Shown here: positions 10,085-20,029 of the stretch, piece by piece | Numbering within the stretch: position 1 is the first letter of the stretch | Layout of the letters: every line of letters begins with the position of its first letter | DNA from: Terfezia claveryi | Taxonomy: Eukaryota; Ascomycota; Pezizomycetes; Pezizales; Pezizaceae | Assembly (NCBI GenBank): GCA_015179025.1 | Contig: WHUX01000366.1 | Span: 1 to 36,730 of the forward strand | DNA: 36,730 nt | Direction of reading: 5' to 3' | The notes under the pieces: generated by a model | The model's input: the letters and a program-made list of their open reading frames with translations, nothing else | Told to the model about the DNA's origin: nothing | The model's database searches: none | Translations under genes and position numbers: made by a program

Positions 10085-10675
10085 TTTTTTTTTTTAATAC
10101 ATGCGGGCCCATGGTGAGCCGCCCAAGAGCCCGGGTGGAATCAGGACGAGGCAAGTCTGCCAAGTCGACGGGGATAAATTTACACGAAACGAAACTTTAC
10201 GAGCCAGTGACTGCTTTCCACCCATGGCAACCTACATTGGCCCACAACCTCATCAGCATCCATGCCTCCCACACCCCTATGAACCCAGCCAGCGAAGACA
10301 TCCTACCACAGCCAGCCCACCGGGACAGAGCGAAGACAACCCAGACAGAGCGAAGACAGCCCAGACCCTTACATTCATCTTGTTGAGTCCAAATTCAATG
10401 CCGCGATTAGCTAAATGAAGCTACCACGATCAGCTGGCAAGAACAACAAGATGAATGGTCTCAAATCCCATAAGCTAGACTGCTAGAACTTAACTCTACA
10501 CATCTCTTATTATATTCCACTGAATCCCGCGTTGCAATTATTGCCATAGGGAGCTATTGCAATTACTGCTGGCTAGTGAGTCTATAATTAGGATGAATAG
10601 TGTCCGACAGTCCGAGCCAATGGAATGGAAGACTGGGAATCCGATCAGCTGGACGCCAATCCCATCAGCCAGACT
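10085..10675 (-). mobile_element. Poly(A) retroposon in minus orientation inserted in the NLR pseudogene
   Basis: A T-run at about 10085-10096 is the reverse complement of a poly(A) tail. Read on the minus strand, the segment before the tail shares the CCTGGCAGA-like, TCCTGA.TCCACCCGGG and GGC.GCTC.CCATGG landmarks with the copies at 10862 and ~17990. Near-identical flanks GCTAGAAAAC (10075-10084) and GCTAGAAAC (10676-10684) are a plausible target duplication. No ORF or clear tRNA head is visible, so SINE versus LINE fragment is open. Confidence 0.55.
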
Positions 10676-10861
10676 GCTAGAAACACATGATTTGAGTATG
10701 GTATGAGTTTTTTGGGGATCGTGCTTATGACCTCGCTAACATATCGACATAGATCTGGGAGCCTCAATTAGGATATTGTTTTCATACTCGTTAGCCAAGC
10801 GTAGCATCAGCGATGATAGTTTCAGTATCCATCTTTTACTACATTCTTGACCTAAGCTCCT

Positions 10862-10961
10862 TTGTCCTGAATCCACCCGGGTTTCCGGGTGGCTCTTCAT
10901 GGTCCCCTTACTGGGACCGAATAAGAGTAACAAGTATTTTTTAAAAAAAAAAAAAAATGAG
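10862..10961 (+). mobile_element. Short poly(A) retroposon with 10-bp target duplication
   Basis: A ~100-bp insertion carries a self-complementary CCACCCGGGTTTCCGGGTGG, a TACTGGGACCGAATA block and a 15-base A-run. It is flanked by CTAAGCTCCT at 10852-10861 and 10962-10971. It splits the exon-3 part of the NLR pseudogene. The flanking duplication and A-tail indicate target-primed reverse transcription, probably 5'-truncated. Confidence 0.75.
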
Positions 10962-11343
10962 CTAAGCTCCTGCTAAGAGCTGAGCCACAAAAAGAAAATA
11001 AAAATAGCATGGGGGATCACGAGTTTCCATTTCTGGGAGCAGCATAACAAAACACGTGGCAGAGTATGTAGGGGTAATTGACATAAAAATGCGAGTTGAA
11101 TTGGCTAGTATAGTTATAGGTAATGTATATGAGAGACATAGGTGGCACAAGAGGGTATGGCCGAGCGTATGAGGAGGGGTTGACCACCTGCTCACTATCT
11201 ATCTCGTCCATACTATGGCAGTGGTATTCGCAAACCAAGGACAGTACAGTATGAAAAAGCACTGGAGTGGTATGGGCGGGCACTGGCTCCAGAAAGAAGG
11301 CGTGGGGAGTGGACTGCCCGATTACTCTCTTTACGGTCTTTAA

Positions 11344-11415
11344 TACAGAGGACTCTCGATACAAGCATATTGTTCGGACCGGGAGAAGTATGCTTGTAAC
11401 CAATATATGCTTATA
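11344..11415 (+). mobile_element. Fragment of a short pogo-like MITE
   Basis: It begins TACAGAGG then CTCTCGATACAAGCAT (11353-11368) and contains ATGCTTGTAACCAATATATG, which also occurs at about 17583. The matching opposite end is absent, so this is a partial copy of the element at 17493-17630. It abuts the last TPR relic. Confidence 0.5.
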
Positions 11416-11419
11416 GCAA

Positions 11420-11760
11420 GAGAAAATAGGTAACTATAAAATGAAGTTAACTAGCGCTAGGAAATGTTGTGGAATAGCCTTATGAATCCAAGCAGAGCAT
11501 ATAAACAAGAAATATCCAAACGAGAGTAACTTAGTAGGTGTGGAGGCGGGAATGTCAAGGAGAGGAGGCACCAGAAAGTCAGTGATCCTGCGCTGAACAT
11601 GCAGACGCCTGCATTGAATTTCTAGAGTCTCAATACTTTTCTCCTCACGCTGTAGAAGATCTTGTAGGTCCCTGATATTGGCTGTAGGTTCAGCTTGAAG
11701 AGAAAAGGGGAGTAATGCTTCAATATGCGCGGGCGCTACCTACCCTGAGGTGTAACCGGT
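11420..11760 (-). other. Open, coiled-coil-like segment, possible transposase tail
   Basis: On the minus strand from about 11750 a frame reads a leucine/glutamate-rich stretch (NIRDLQDLLQREEKSIETLE) of heptad character. Such segments occur near the C-terminus of fungal pogo-type transposases, and a pogo-like terminus lies just beyond at 11344. No catalytic DDE motif was found. The call is tentative. Confidence 0.25.
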
Positions 11761-11929
11761 CAAGCTCCGAATGCCTGATGCTGTTGGACAACCGAAGATT
11801 TTGAAGATGAGGCCATCGTTTTCACAGTCAGTATGTATACATCATCGGATCACTCGGTCTGATACAAAACCAAGTAAGCTAATTTGACAGTGAACAGATG
11901 ACATGAAATCGAGAGTGCATCATCATTTG

Positions 11930-12049
11930 ACATCTACGACCATAGACTGAAGAAAACGAGGCATCCCGTCCGCTCTGCCATATCTAAGCTTCAGATCGCC
12001 AGGCTAGTACTGCAGTGGGTGACCATGCGGGAATCCCTGGTGTTGTAGA
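11930..12049 (+). rRNA. 5S ribosomal RNA gene
   Basis: It matches the fungal 5S rRNA pattern over its full length: ACATCTACGACCATAG at the 5' end, CATCCCGTCCGCTCTGCC, the internal control region CAGGCTAGTACTGCAGTGGG, GTGACCATGCGGGAATCCC, and the 3' end GGTGTTGTAGATT. The two ends can pair (ATCTAC with GTAGAT) to form helix I. A T-rich run (TTTTTTATTTT) follows directly, as expected of an RNA polymerase III terminator. It is a component of the large ribosomal subunit. A dispersed location away from the rDNA repeat is normal in filamentous ascomycetes. Confidence 0.92.
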
Positions 12050-12060
12050 TTTTTTATTTT
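12042..12060 (+). terminator. Pol III terminator of the 5S gene
   Basis: A T-run interrupted by one A begins about three bases after the GTTGTAG end of the 5S sequence. It fits termination by RNA polymerase III. Confidence 0.6.
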
Positions 12061-12201
12061 CTCACAGCACTTATATATCATCAGGATGCTGATTACTCGG
12101 TTTGTTATGCGGTTTTCGACGATATTAAGCCTGATACAAAACCAAGTAAGCTAATTTGAGAGTGCATAGGTGACATAAAATCGAGAGTGCATCATCATTT
12201 G

Positions 12202-12302
12202 ACATCTACGACCATAGACTGAAGAAAACGAGGCATCCCGTCCGCTCTGCCATATCGAAGCTTTAGATCGCCAGGCTAGTACTGCAGTGGGTGACCACGC
12301 GA
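12202..12302 (+). pseudogene. 3'-truncated 5S rRNA copy
   Basis: It is nearly identical to the 5S gene 272 bp upstream up to GTGACCACGCG, then diverges, losing about the last 20 nt and the T-run. The preceding ~70 bp (TGATACAAAACCAAGTAAGC onward) is also duplicated (about 11860-11929 and 12131-12201). The copy therefore arose by local tandem duplication. Without the 3' strand of helix I it should not give a stable 5S rRNA. Confidence 0.88.
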
Positions 12303-13673
12303 TAAAGTCTCCCATCGCAGCACTAAACAGGCAATCTGCAATTATTTTCCCTGGCATTGCTTGATTACCTTTTTGGGAAGTCACACTAGTCAGTCCCGGT
12401 TTGGCCCCTACCATTTTTGGTCTCGCAGACTACCATTTTAGGAATCGTGCTACTCCTCTTTTGGCACACCCCGCCAGTATTCTGCAATAGTCTGGTTATT
12501 CTGCAACACCACACCAGTACTCTGTACACCACACCAGGACTCTACAGCCTTTTGTTTTTTAATATACTCAGATGCGGTCCCAACGTAGTACTCTGCAGCT
12601 GCCATATTCTCGGCCCCTATACCAACTTTGAATGGCTTGGTTTATCTCGACATTCCTAGGATATGACAGATCATTTATTTTTCAGCCAGGCCCTCAGGAT
12701 CAAAAACTATATATTGTACGGTCATTCCTTCCTCCTTGAACCACCAGTCTCTACAGCCCCTCCAATGATCACTGACAGGCCTCAAGAAATTCATATCGCA
12801 GTCGCACTGTCATTTGCCTCCTAGGCCTGGTATCCTCTGTACTTCCTCTGCATCGCTCAAATATATTGCAGTGGTATACATATATCATGTAACTGATTGA
12901 GCGGGTACTAGTATTCACCGAATTTGCATCCTTAGGTGTCTACACTACATCCCAGGTGCCAGGGAAAGAAGCAGCATACATACAAAAGAAAAGAAAATAC
13001 ATCATGAGAAAACCAAACCTCTAATTTACAATTATCCTTCCATTTCCCATCCCCAATTTCTTTTCCCTGATCGCCCAGCGGTATAAGCAGGCACGCGAGA
13101 CCACAGAGCAACTATCTCCCCAAACCATTAACAAAAGATATGTGGGGATATCTTGTTAGGCAGCGGAAGTGGTTCTAGCGAGGCGGCGGCGGCAACGGCA
13201 GCGAGCACGGGTGCGAGCAGATTTCTAGTAATAAACCTACTAGAGCGGATGGTAATACGCAGAGTGGGTAATAGAACTAGGAGAAGAACAATGCGAGTGA
13301 GAACGAGGCGAATTGAAGACTTGCTTAATTCACGAAAATACAGGTCCGGAGCGGTGTCTATATACATGGAAACTCAGGGTAAAAGACAAGCGCAGGGATG
13401 TGTTAATCGGCCAATAAGAATCAAGGAAATGCGCGACGACCGACAACCGGGTGGCAACCAGAGTTTGACTCAACCCAACATACGCAAATAATTAATAATA
13501 ATGATTGCGTATGTACGAACGTAAGATGATTGCGTATGCGATCGTATGACTCTTATGTTCAGCTGAAAAATGGTGGCTTCGGTGATATCGGTGTTTTGGT
13601 GGTTGACGGTGTTGGCGGTTGCTGGCGCTGGGTACCGGGTGTGCCGGATGTGCGTTCCAACAACCATACCCAC
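12303..13673. other. Stretch without a recognised gene
   Basis: AT-rich, with weak repeats of CACCACACCAG near 12505-12540. Overlapping frames on both strands at 13128-13491 arise over a GCGGCGGCGGCAACGGCAGC run; the minus-strand one has a hydrophobic stretch. Nothing supports a gene call there. Confidence 0.4.
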
Positions 13674-14620
13674 CTAAGCCTTCCAGATACGCTTAATAGC
13701 TGAACCCCTCAAAGTCAGAATATGCTCTCTCACACGCACCCAACAGAGGATGAAACATACCCTCAGTAATTCCAACATCGTTCGTTTCGAACTAACGTCG
13801 TGCAGCCATTGAGGAACCAGTGCATGAATCTGTGTAGGCCGGCCATGGTACGCTAGGGAAAATAATCGATAATACATACTCTGTCCGAGCATTAGCAATC
13901 CACATGATATTCATTGCACCGCAAAAGGCACCGGGAATGACATACTGAAACCCAATGTGTGAATGTATCACCACAGTAGCGGCCAAGACAGCATCTGTGA
14001 TAGGGTGGAGGGAGCCCGTAAGGGGGATGAGGGTGGCGGAGACGATCTATTAGTTTCCAGAATGAAAATTAGCAACTTCAATTCTGGCGCAATATCCGAG
14101 CCTAAGAAAAGTAAAAAGGAGTAGGGTTGGTCAGGAGAGATAAACAAGCTTTTGATGGCTATTCCCGTGCTAGGCAGACCCGGAGGAGACAAATTGTACA
14201 TACCCTCTCGAATGACCAGTGGTAGGATCCATGTACTGGATTTGCATCCGGGAAGGTGCTGGGGTGTTGACTATATATTCTGTGAGTAATCCTAAACTAC
14301 GGAACAGGCATCCCGATGTGGGCTGAACATACCATCACCCTCAATTACATCTGCAAGAAGCAACAGTGTACGTCAGTCGTCTGCTTTAGAAATCCAACCA
14401 TTGTCCCCTTCCTCGGAATAGGATCAACACTCACGAGGGCCAGCCGGGAAGATCTGCATCTTCTTGGTAGTATGGAAAGCCGCAACCCCAACTCTTGGTG
14501 CCACATTCATCCTCGCAATCATTGCCGTCGGAACACTGGTGTCGCAACCTGCTTCATCACCGATAGGGGGCCCGCCATAGCGAGCATACGTGCTGCCGGA
14601 GTTCTGAATATAGAGGCCAT
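13674..14620 (-). pseudogene. SDH4: SDH4-like pseudogene (succinate dehydrogenase membrane anchor, CybS), introns retained
   Basis: The parent protein anchors mitochondrial complex II in the inner membrane. Minus-strand segments in order: a targeting-like start MASIFRTPAARMLAMAG at 14620, AAFHTTKKMQIFPAGP, VIEGD, VNTPAP, then HGSYHWSFER, SATLIPLTGSLHPITDAVLAA, VVIHSHIGFQ, FETNDVGITE, and the C-terminus AIKRIWKA at 13674. Predicted introns: 14434-14351 (GTGAGT), 14332-14280 (GTATGT), 14203-14047, 13945-13853 and 13760-13700, all ending in AG. The frame breaks after the targeting region (about 14525), between VNTPAP and PDANPVHG (about 14255), and before FETNDVG (about 13800), where a few residues are also missing. 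Retained introns show that it was copied at the DNA level. Three sequence errors in a real gene is the alternative. Confidence 0.8.
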
Positions 14621-15180
14621 TGTGTATCAAGGATGAAATGTAGAATTGATTTAATTCAAATTATCTGTGGAGGTCGCAGATCCGCTGGTATTCGCACTCC
14701 GGTTGATTGGTTCAAGAATAACTGTAGCTGTTCAAGGGTTCGATTCCTCCGAAGTTGCCATGTGCCGCCCTTAGATCTTGTTCCTTGGTTACTTGCTTAT
14801 CGAAGATCGACCCAATGGAAAGGATGGAAAAATCACACAACAATCAAATCAACGATCCCCCCTTCTCTCAACCTCCCCCCCAAAACCCTCCCACCAAACC
14901 CCCCCAGCCAACCACCCCCCCACCCCACCAAACCCCTTATGGGTTTGGTGGTGGAGGAAGAGCTACGGGCCTCCTCTTTAGAGGTAGGCCGAAGTTCAAG
15001 AGGCAGTTACTAACGCACCAACTGATCAATAGGATCAGGATAAGAAAAATTATTATTGATGACAATACAATGCTTATGTATTGTGGATCCCTATTTCGTA
15101 GCTGTTAGCTAATCTCACTACCAGCTTGAACAGATGATTGGAGGGGCTTATATTAAGCTTCAAAATGAGTTTTGTAACGC
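14621..15180. other. Stretch with a tRNA-like B box and a C-rich tract; no gene called
   Basis: GGGTTCGATTCCTCC at about 14738-14752 resembles a pol III B box, but no cloverleaf could be folded around it. A C-rich tract of CCCCCAAAACC type covers about 14870-14940 and explains the proline-rich frames there. Confidence 0.4.
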
Positions 15181-15414
15181 TCACATTTTGGTGATGTAGA
15201 TAAGAGTAGTAAGAGTAGCAATAAGCAAGAGCCCTATGATAGATAATAGTATCACGAAACAGTGAGAACGCGAGGAAGTTTGGGGAGAAGATTGAGGAGA
15301 AGAAGGAGAAGAAGGAGGAGGAGAAAAAAGTGGTAGGGTATGGGCAGGGTATGGTGGTAGCGATGGTAGCTGATTTCCTAATTCGACATCTTCTCTATTA
15401 GGATATTGAGCCAT
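15181..15414 (-). CDS. Small proline-rich protein with a C-terminal membrane segment (~77 aa)
   Basis: A frame reading MAQYPNREDVELGNQLP starts at 15414. An upstream ATG at 15558 would add 48 residues but crosses a less protein-like stretch. The order is an acidic start, a proline/serine-rich linker (LPPYPAHTLPLFSPPPSSP), then a ~24-residue hydrophobic segment (CFVILLSIIGLLLIATLTTL) and a very short tail. This is the layout of a tail-anchored or type II single-pass membrane protein. No family is recognised. Its size makes it uncertain, but the clean membrane segment argues for a real gene. Confidence 0.4.
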   Translation of the reverse strand: MAQYPNREDVELGNQLPSLPPYPAHTLPLFSPPPSSPSSPQSSPQTSSRSHCFVILLSIIGLLLIATLTTLIYITKM

Positions 15415-15558
15415 CTTGACTGCAGTTGAGAGGTATGTCTTTAAGAAAAGGGAAAAAAAATACGAGAAAAGCCGGCAATTTGTAGTCTCAGGCCAGAGAC
15501 CAGATCTCCGCAGTGAAGCATCAATATAAACAACCATTTTTAAGCTCTGCTCAGCCAA

Positions 15559-16609
15559 TTTTGTATGGGAAAATAAGAATATCTTGTAATATGAGACTCA
15601 CTTTATTTTATTACAAGGGCGGAGAGTTATCTATCTTCACCACCAACCACATCGGGGCGGATCTTCCAAATAAGATTAAGCCATTCATTTCATAAAGCAA
15701 AAAGCTGTGCTCACATGTTATCACAAGTAAAGACATATGTATAATAAGGACCACATGGCGAGAAGTGATCACGGTGATATCTGTCGGAATTGTTAGTACC
15801 ACATGTACGGCATATGGCAGGGCAGAGCTAAGTTACTGTATATGGCAGAGCCGACTAGGTTAGCGGGCTTGGCATGATGTAGATATATGTGAACATGATC
15901 TCAGAGAAGAGGATCATGGGAATAAGGAATAAGACGTTCTATCAGGTTATGAAGCCCTCTGTATCTACCAAATCGCAGATACACCCAAGAAACCTCTTCC
16001 AATCAACCAAACGCCTCCGAAAGTCATCATGGAAGACCTAGAAATCCTAAAGGCCCTTCATCAAGAGACTCTGGTCTTTGACCTTCTCGACAATACCAAC
16101 AATAGGTTATAGAGAAAAAATATGAGGATTCTCCTCATATGAATATGTCTTCTCGACCTCATTGATCATGAACAACCACCAGATGCAAATATCAGCTGGG
16201 TAAAGGCTGATAAGTAATGAAGAAAAAAAAAGAAAAAAATACTATACTATTTCCCTAACAATTTACAATGAAATGGCGGTATCCTTACGGAGTACACAAC
16301 ACCTCTCAATCTAGAAGACAGCTCCAACTCAAACCTCTCCGTGCTAGTGCCGGCGGCGGAAAGACAGGTTCAAAATCTAGTTCCCCCTCTTCTCTCATAA
16401 CCGGAGAAGTTGGTCCAACACTCGGAGGTAGTTTGCGGCACCACATGCGAATTCTGCACAATATACGCGAGAGTAACCTGTCAGGCAAGTTGAACCACAG
16501 TCCTTACCGGCGCAAGCGTATCTGAGATTCCGTGCCAGTAGAATCTTCATCTCCCCAGCGAGCGGCACAGCCGCCATGCTGATGAAGCCAGCTATCAAGG
16601 CGACCCTAA
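15559..16609. other. Stretch without a supported gene
   Basis: A 27-codon frame starts at 16029 in a good context (ATCATGG; MEDLEILKALHQE) and could be a first exon, but no continuation was found. A small palindrome (ATATGAGGATTCTCCTCATAT type) lies near 16120-16141. Frames at 16268-16525 have no recognisable domain. Confidence 0.35.
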
Positions 16610-17185
16610 ATCGACCCTTCCTCCCAAGGGCTCAAACAGCTTCGAAATGGTAAGGAGGTAAAGCCTCGATCAACAAAGCGAATCCAGGGCCCCCGAACTC
16701 TCAATCGAGCCTATATTGAAGGTGAAAAAGCACGGATTGCAACTGCTACAGCTCTCGAGGCTGATAAGGCTGCAAACCGAGAAGCACGGAGGTTGGCTAA
16801 AGAAGAGAAAGCCAAGGTAGCAAAGAAAGTGCCTGTAGTATCAAAAAGCACAAGGGGGGGTGCTCAGGGTGCTAGGGGGCGTGGTCGCGGGAATATAGCT
16901 CGATCAAGAGCCACAAAACGATCGAAGTTTGATGCCGAGGGGGCTGATTTACGTAGGTTGGAAAATGCAATGTCATTTATGACACTTTGTGGTGGGTACA
17001 GCTCTATATCCACCAAACTACTTGAGCTGATACTAACGGATCTGATAGAAAGAACATATGGAGAGCCTACGGCTGCTAGTAGAGGTCGTAGTAGGCCCCG
17101 TGGTCGGGGTGGTCGAGGTGGTCGCAGTAGAGGGGGGGTTATAGAAGGTATTGAGCATTTGATATCTATAGCGGATTCAGGGTAA
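16610..17185 (+). pseudogene. Basic, RGG-rich C-terminal fragment, perhaps of a pogo-type transposase
   Basis: The frame is open for 192 codons from 16610 without a convincing ATG, so it is probably the end of a longer coding sequence. It reads a basic segment (KEVKPRSTKRIQGPRTLNR), then an alanine/lysine/glutamate-rich helix (ATALEADKAANREARRLAKE), and GRGRGN-type and RGRGGRGGRSRGG repeats near the end. The order GPRTLNRAYIEGEK followed by a charged helix resembles the tails of fungal pogo/Tigger transposases. No DDE catalytic residues are present in the window. The alternative is an RNA-binding RGG protein whose first exons are missing. Confidence 0.35.
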
Positions 17186-17492
17186 ATTTTGGGGTATTGG
17201 GAGTATGATATTTGTTTTTTTTGAAGTTATTTTAGCCTATATTCATTGTTTTTATTGCCGGGATATAGCAAGGGCTGGTGGACTGTATTGGGGGTAGGGG
17301 ATAATGTCGATCGTCACGTGGTTGTCGATCGTTACGCCATATATGATACTAAGCCGAGAATATTCTTTCAAGATTGAGCGACCCTCGATCATAGATTGAG
17401 TTGTTATCGCATTAAGATTGTTACAGGAGATGCCATTCTGTGGGGTAACTTCTTATCGATAATTTTAAGAACCTATTTGTGGTTTAGCGCTT

Positions 17493-17630
17493 CTCTCGAC
17501 ACAAGCATATGTATGGTGACTAAACGAAGAATATTCTTGTATCCAAAAATATGCTTATTTACTATGTGGGACCGGCGAATGTATGCTTGTAACCAATATA
17601 TGCTTATATCCGGTATGCTTGTATCGAGAG
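17493..17630. mobile_element. Short MITE with 16-bp terminal inverted repeats
   Basis: CTCTCGACACAAGCAT (17493-17508) pairs with ATGCTTGTATCGAGAG (17615-17630), one mismatch in 16. A partial copy at 11344-11415 starts with TACAGAGG before the same repeat and shares an internal block. The right edge (ACCTCTGTA) ends in TA, in keeping with Tc1/mariner/pogo insertion, but the outer ends are not matched well enough to be certain. Confidence 0.55.
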
Positions 17631-17654
17631 ACCTCTGTATGGCAGTGGTATTAT

Positions 17655-18090
17655 TTTGATCGTTATTCGATTTTGGTCGGTTGGGTTTCGTTAGGAGCGG
17701 GCCTCAGTCAGGCCTGTCAGGGTCACCTGGCTTGGGGGCTCCGTGTCACTTGAGTTCTCTGTTCGAGTTTACGTCCCGCAGTCGGCTATCTTGTTTTGCC
17801 AATCGGCTCTTGAGTTTGTTTTGCTTGCTTTTTGCTTTTAGGCGGACTTCAGACAGTCCTCCGACATGAGTCGGTTAATGACAGCACGGGAGCGCCGCCT
17901 TTCCTTGCCCTTCGGGGCTCTGAGATTTGTTATATGCTACTCTTTAGATTGCGGTGTATTTGCGTCGGACCTGGCAGATTAACTTCCCTTCTCCTGAATC
18001 CACCCGGGTTTCCGGGTGGCTCCTCATGGTCCACATATGTACTGGGACCGAATAGGAATAATGAGTATTTAAAAAAAAAATAAAAAAAAT
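17655..18090 (+). mobile_element. Poly(A) retroposon of the CCACCCGGG family
   Basis: It ends in an interrupted A-run (about 18069-18089) after the same hairpin CCACCCGGGTTTCCGGGTGG and TACTGGGACCGAATA blocks as the copy at 10862. It extends upstream through a CGTCGGACCTGGCAGATTA block shared with the minus-strand copy at 10085-10675. The 5' boundary is not defined and no clear target duplication was seen. No reverse-transcriptase ORF is present. Confidence 0.55.
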
Positions 18091-20029
18091 TATATCGATC
18101 GAGCACTTTGATGTCATGCCACCAACAACTTTCAGAGCGAATCCCAGATTTTCCATTCGCACTGAGCAAAGTACAGGCCCGAAGGGTGAACAAAACTCAG
18201 TTATTTCCGATTAAATATTGTCAAAAAATTGGAGCGTTGTTCTTCACAATCAGTCATATGAAGCTAGTTTTTGTCTTGTAACCTGCCAGGATACGATATA
18301 TAGGATGACAAAATGGGGAATATATAGCTTATTGACATGTGTACTCTCATTAGTCCTCTAAGCAATTGTCTTTTTTTAAAATTAACTATGTGAAGGTGTT
18401 TCTTTTCAAGTTCAATGACCGACTATGCGATTCCTTGATCCTCTATTATGGTATGGTTTTTTTTATACCCTCACCTTCAACCGTTCTAAATCAACAATTT
18501 GGCTTCTATTCCCTAACACATATATTCTGCGGTATCTATTATGTAGATTAGTTTATACTTGCATTCCTGTCAGAACTACTCCCGTATGACGGGATTTATT
18601 TTTACACATGAAGATTAGGAATTATGCCTTGTGTATTTTGATAGATTATATTAACGATCCCCCCCTCCCCCCCTAGAATTTGCATAAGGGGTATTTCTTC
18701 GATAAGCACATGTCAGCCGCCATGTCAAATTTCATACAGAAGTTTGTTCATCTAGGGGGTATCTTCTTGCTGGACAATTGTTGTTCAGCGGATAGGGGTT
18801 CTCCAAGATTATTGAATCTTCTTCCGTTTATTATTTTTGCTCCTGCGCAGCTTCAATTGCTGGGTTTTTGCACAGTGTTAGTTGCATTTTTTTGCTCTAT
18901 CGAAATTGATACTTTCTCCGGCGCTACTTATGTAGTTATGCTAATTAATATCAGCGGGGTCATACTACCTGTACCCACATTTTCTGTGTGTATAATCTCA
19001 CTGCAATACCAAGTATACGTTGGGGGGACTTTCTCTCCTGAATAAGAAATTTTCGCATCACAGGAATCAATAATAATATAGTTGTGAATGAAGTATGCGA
19101 GATGCGACAACAACCGTAGCGACCCTCGAACTCCAGTCGGATGTGATGGAGTTAGGATATGATGGAAGAATAGTTAATAAATGCAGATAAATATGTTTAG
19201 GATACCCATCGCGAAAATGAACGGACCAGCAAGCCAACTCTGGAAGAGCGTTTGGCGGAGAAAAGGGGTGTAGGAGCCTTAACAGTGGAACCAAACCCCG
19301 AAAATCAAGACTAAACTACCAGAACGCACCGTTAGACTCCGACTACTCCTACTGGAGATTGTCTGCCACCGACCCGCTCCCAGTTGAATTGCTACATATT
19401 CCGCGCATGTGTTTTATGTCATGGCCATTTTGCACATGTTAACTCGGAAAGTTTTTTCCTACACCTATTACTCAAGAGATTGGCAAGTATGTATTTCTCA
19501 TGAGAAATTCAAACAAAGGGCCATTGATACTTAGTGGTTAAATCGTTACCCTGAACTTAATGGGAACTAGACTAAAGCCAATGGCACCTACCAGATATGG
19601 CACACACTTCCCATTTCGGCTATCACTAGCTTTGTTTCTAGCCTCTACGAGGGTCTGGGCACGGGCACTAATTTCTAGTACATCAACTAGTCCTGTTTCT
19701 ACATACACTACTCTAGTCTGGCTCGCGGTATTGAAAGTTCGATACTTCAGTTATAGCTAATATTTGTGATTATAAAGGGCGTCGATACTACAACTGGATT
19801 TGATATATTATAATGGTTTTGGTACCTCATCTTGTTCCACTTGAATTCCGACTCCCTACCCCACAACCACCACCTCCTCCTCCTCAATCCAGCTCTATAG
19901 CGTCACTGCCAGGTACTTCCCACCTGCACTATCTTGACATTAACCCACCGTATTCTATGTACTTAAATATTGATTTGACTCTCTGCAAGTGGCTTAAACT
20001 TTGACTCCGATCGGCTACTTTAAGCTTGC
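18091..20029. other. Long stretch without a recognised gene
   Basis: Contains a C-run (18660-18675), a hydrophobic plus-strand frame at 18680-19045 without recognisable domain, and a tRNA A-box-like CTTAGTGGTTA near 19530. None is sufficient for a gene call. Confidence 0.4.

Larger units (their letters stand above)
9095..11345 (+). pseudogene. NLR (NB-ARC/TPR) pseudogene, plus strand, interrupted by retroposons
   Basis: Homologous along its length to the intact NLR at 20876-24751. The start of NB-ARC (VGREYLLEALKQQ) is near 9175, and a P-loop is readable as GTGGMRETQ, where the intact gene has GMGKTQ. A degenerate Walker B and the post-P-loop segments follow to about 9720. The exon-2 equivalent (EELGYPPLALDQAGA to the WKGGKQ region) runs from about 9797 to 10084. 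The exon-3 start, including the SIHPLVHSW region, is at about 10745-10860, and one TPR unit (QYEKALEWYGRALA, frame-broken) is at about 11205-11345. The HeLo region is missing. Several frameshifts and in-frame stops are present, and the lysine of Walker A is lost. Insertions occupy 10085-10675 and 10862-10961. Confidence 0.85.

Noticed and set aside
11017..11403. Minus-strand 128-codon ORF
   Set aside because: The plus strand here encodes a recognisable TPR relic followed by a MITE terminus.
13128..13491. Overlapping ORFs on both strands
   Set aside because: Both owe part of their length to a GCGGCG run; no domain supports either.
14691..14757. tRNA gene around GGTTCGATTCC
   Set aside because: Only about 67 nt, with unpaired acceptor and T stems and no convincing A box.
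14755..15108. Proline-rich plus-strand ORFs
   Set aside because: Explained by a low-complexity C-rich tract open in three frames.
18680..19045. Hydrophobic 121-codon plus-strand ORF
   Set aside because: No recognisable family, no ATG in good context and an AT/T-rich composition that makes hydrophobic frames likely by chance.
19515..19745. tRNA-like A box (CTTAGTGGTTA) with a distant GTTCGATAC
   Set aside because: The boxes are over 200 bp apart and the arms do not pair.
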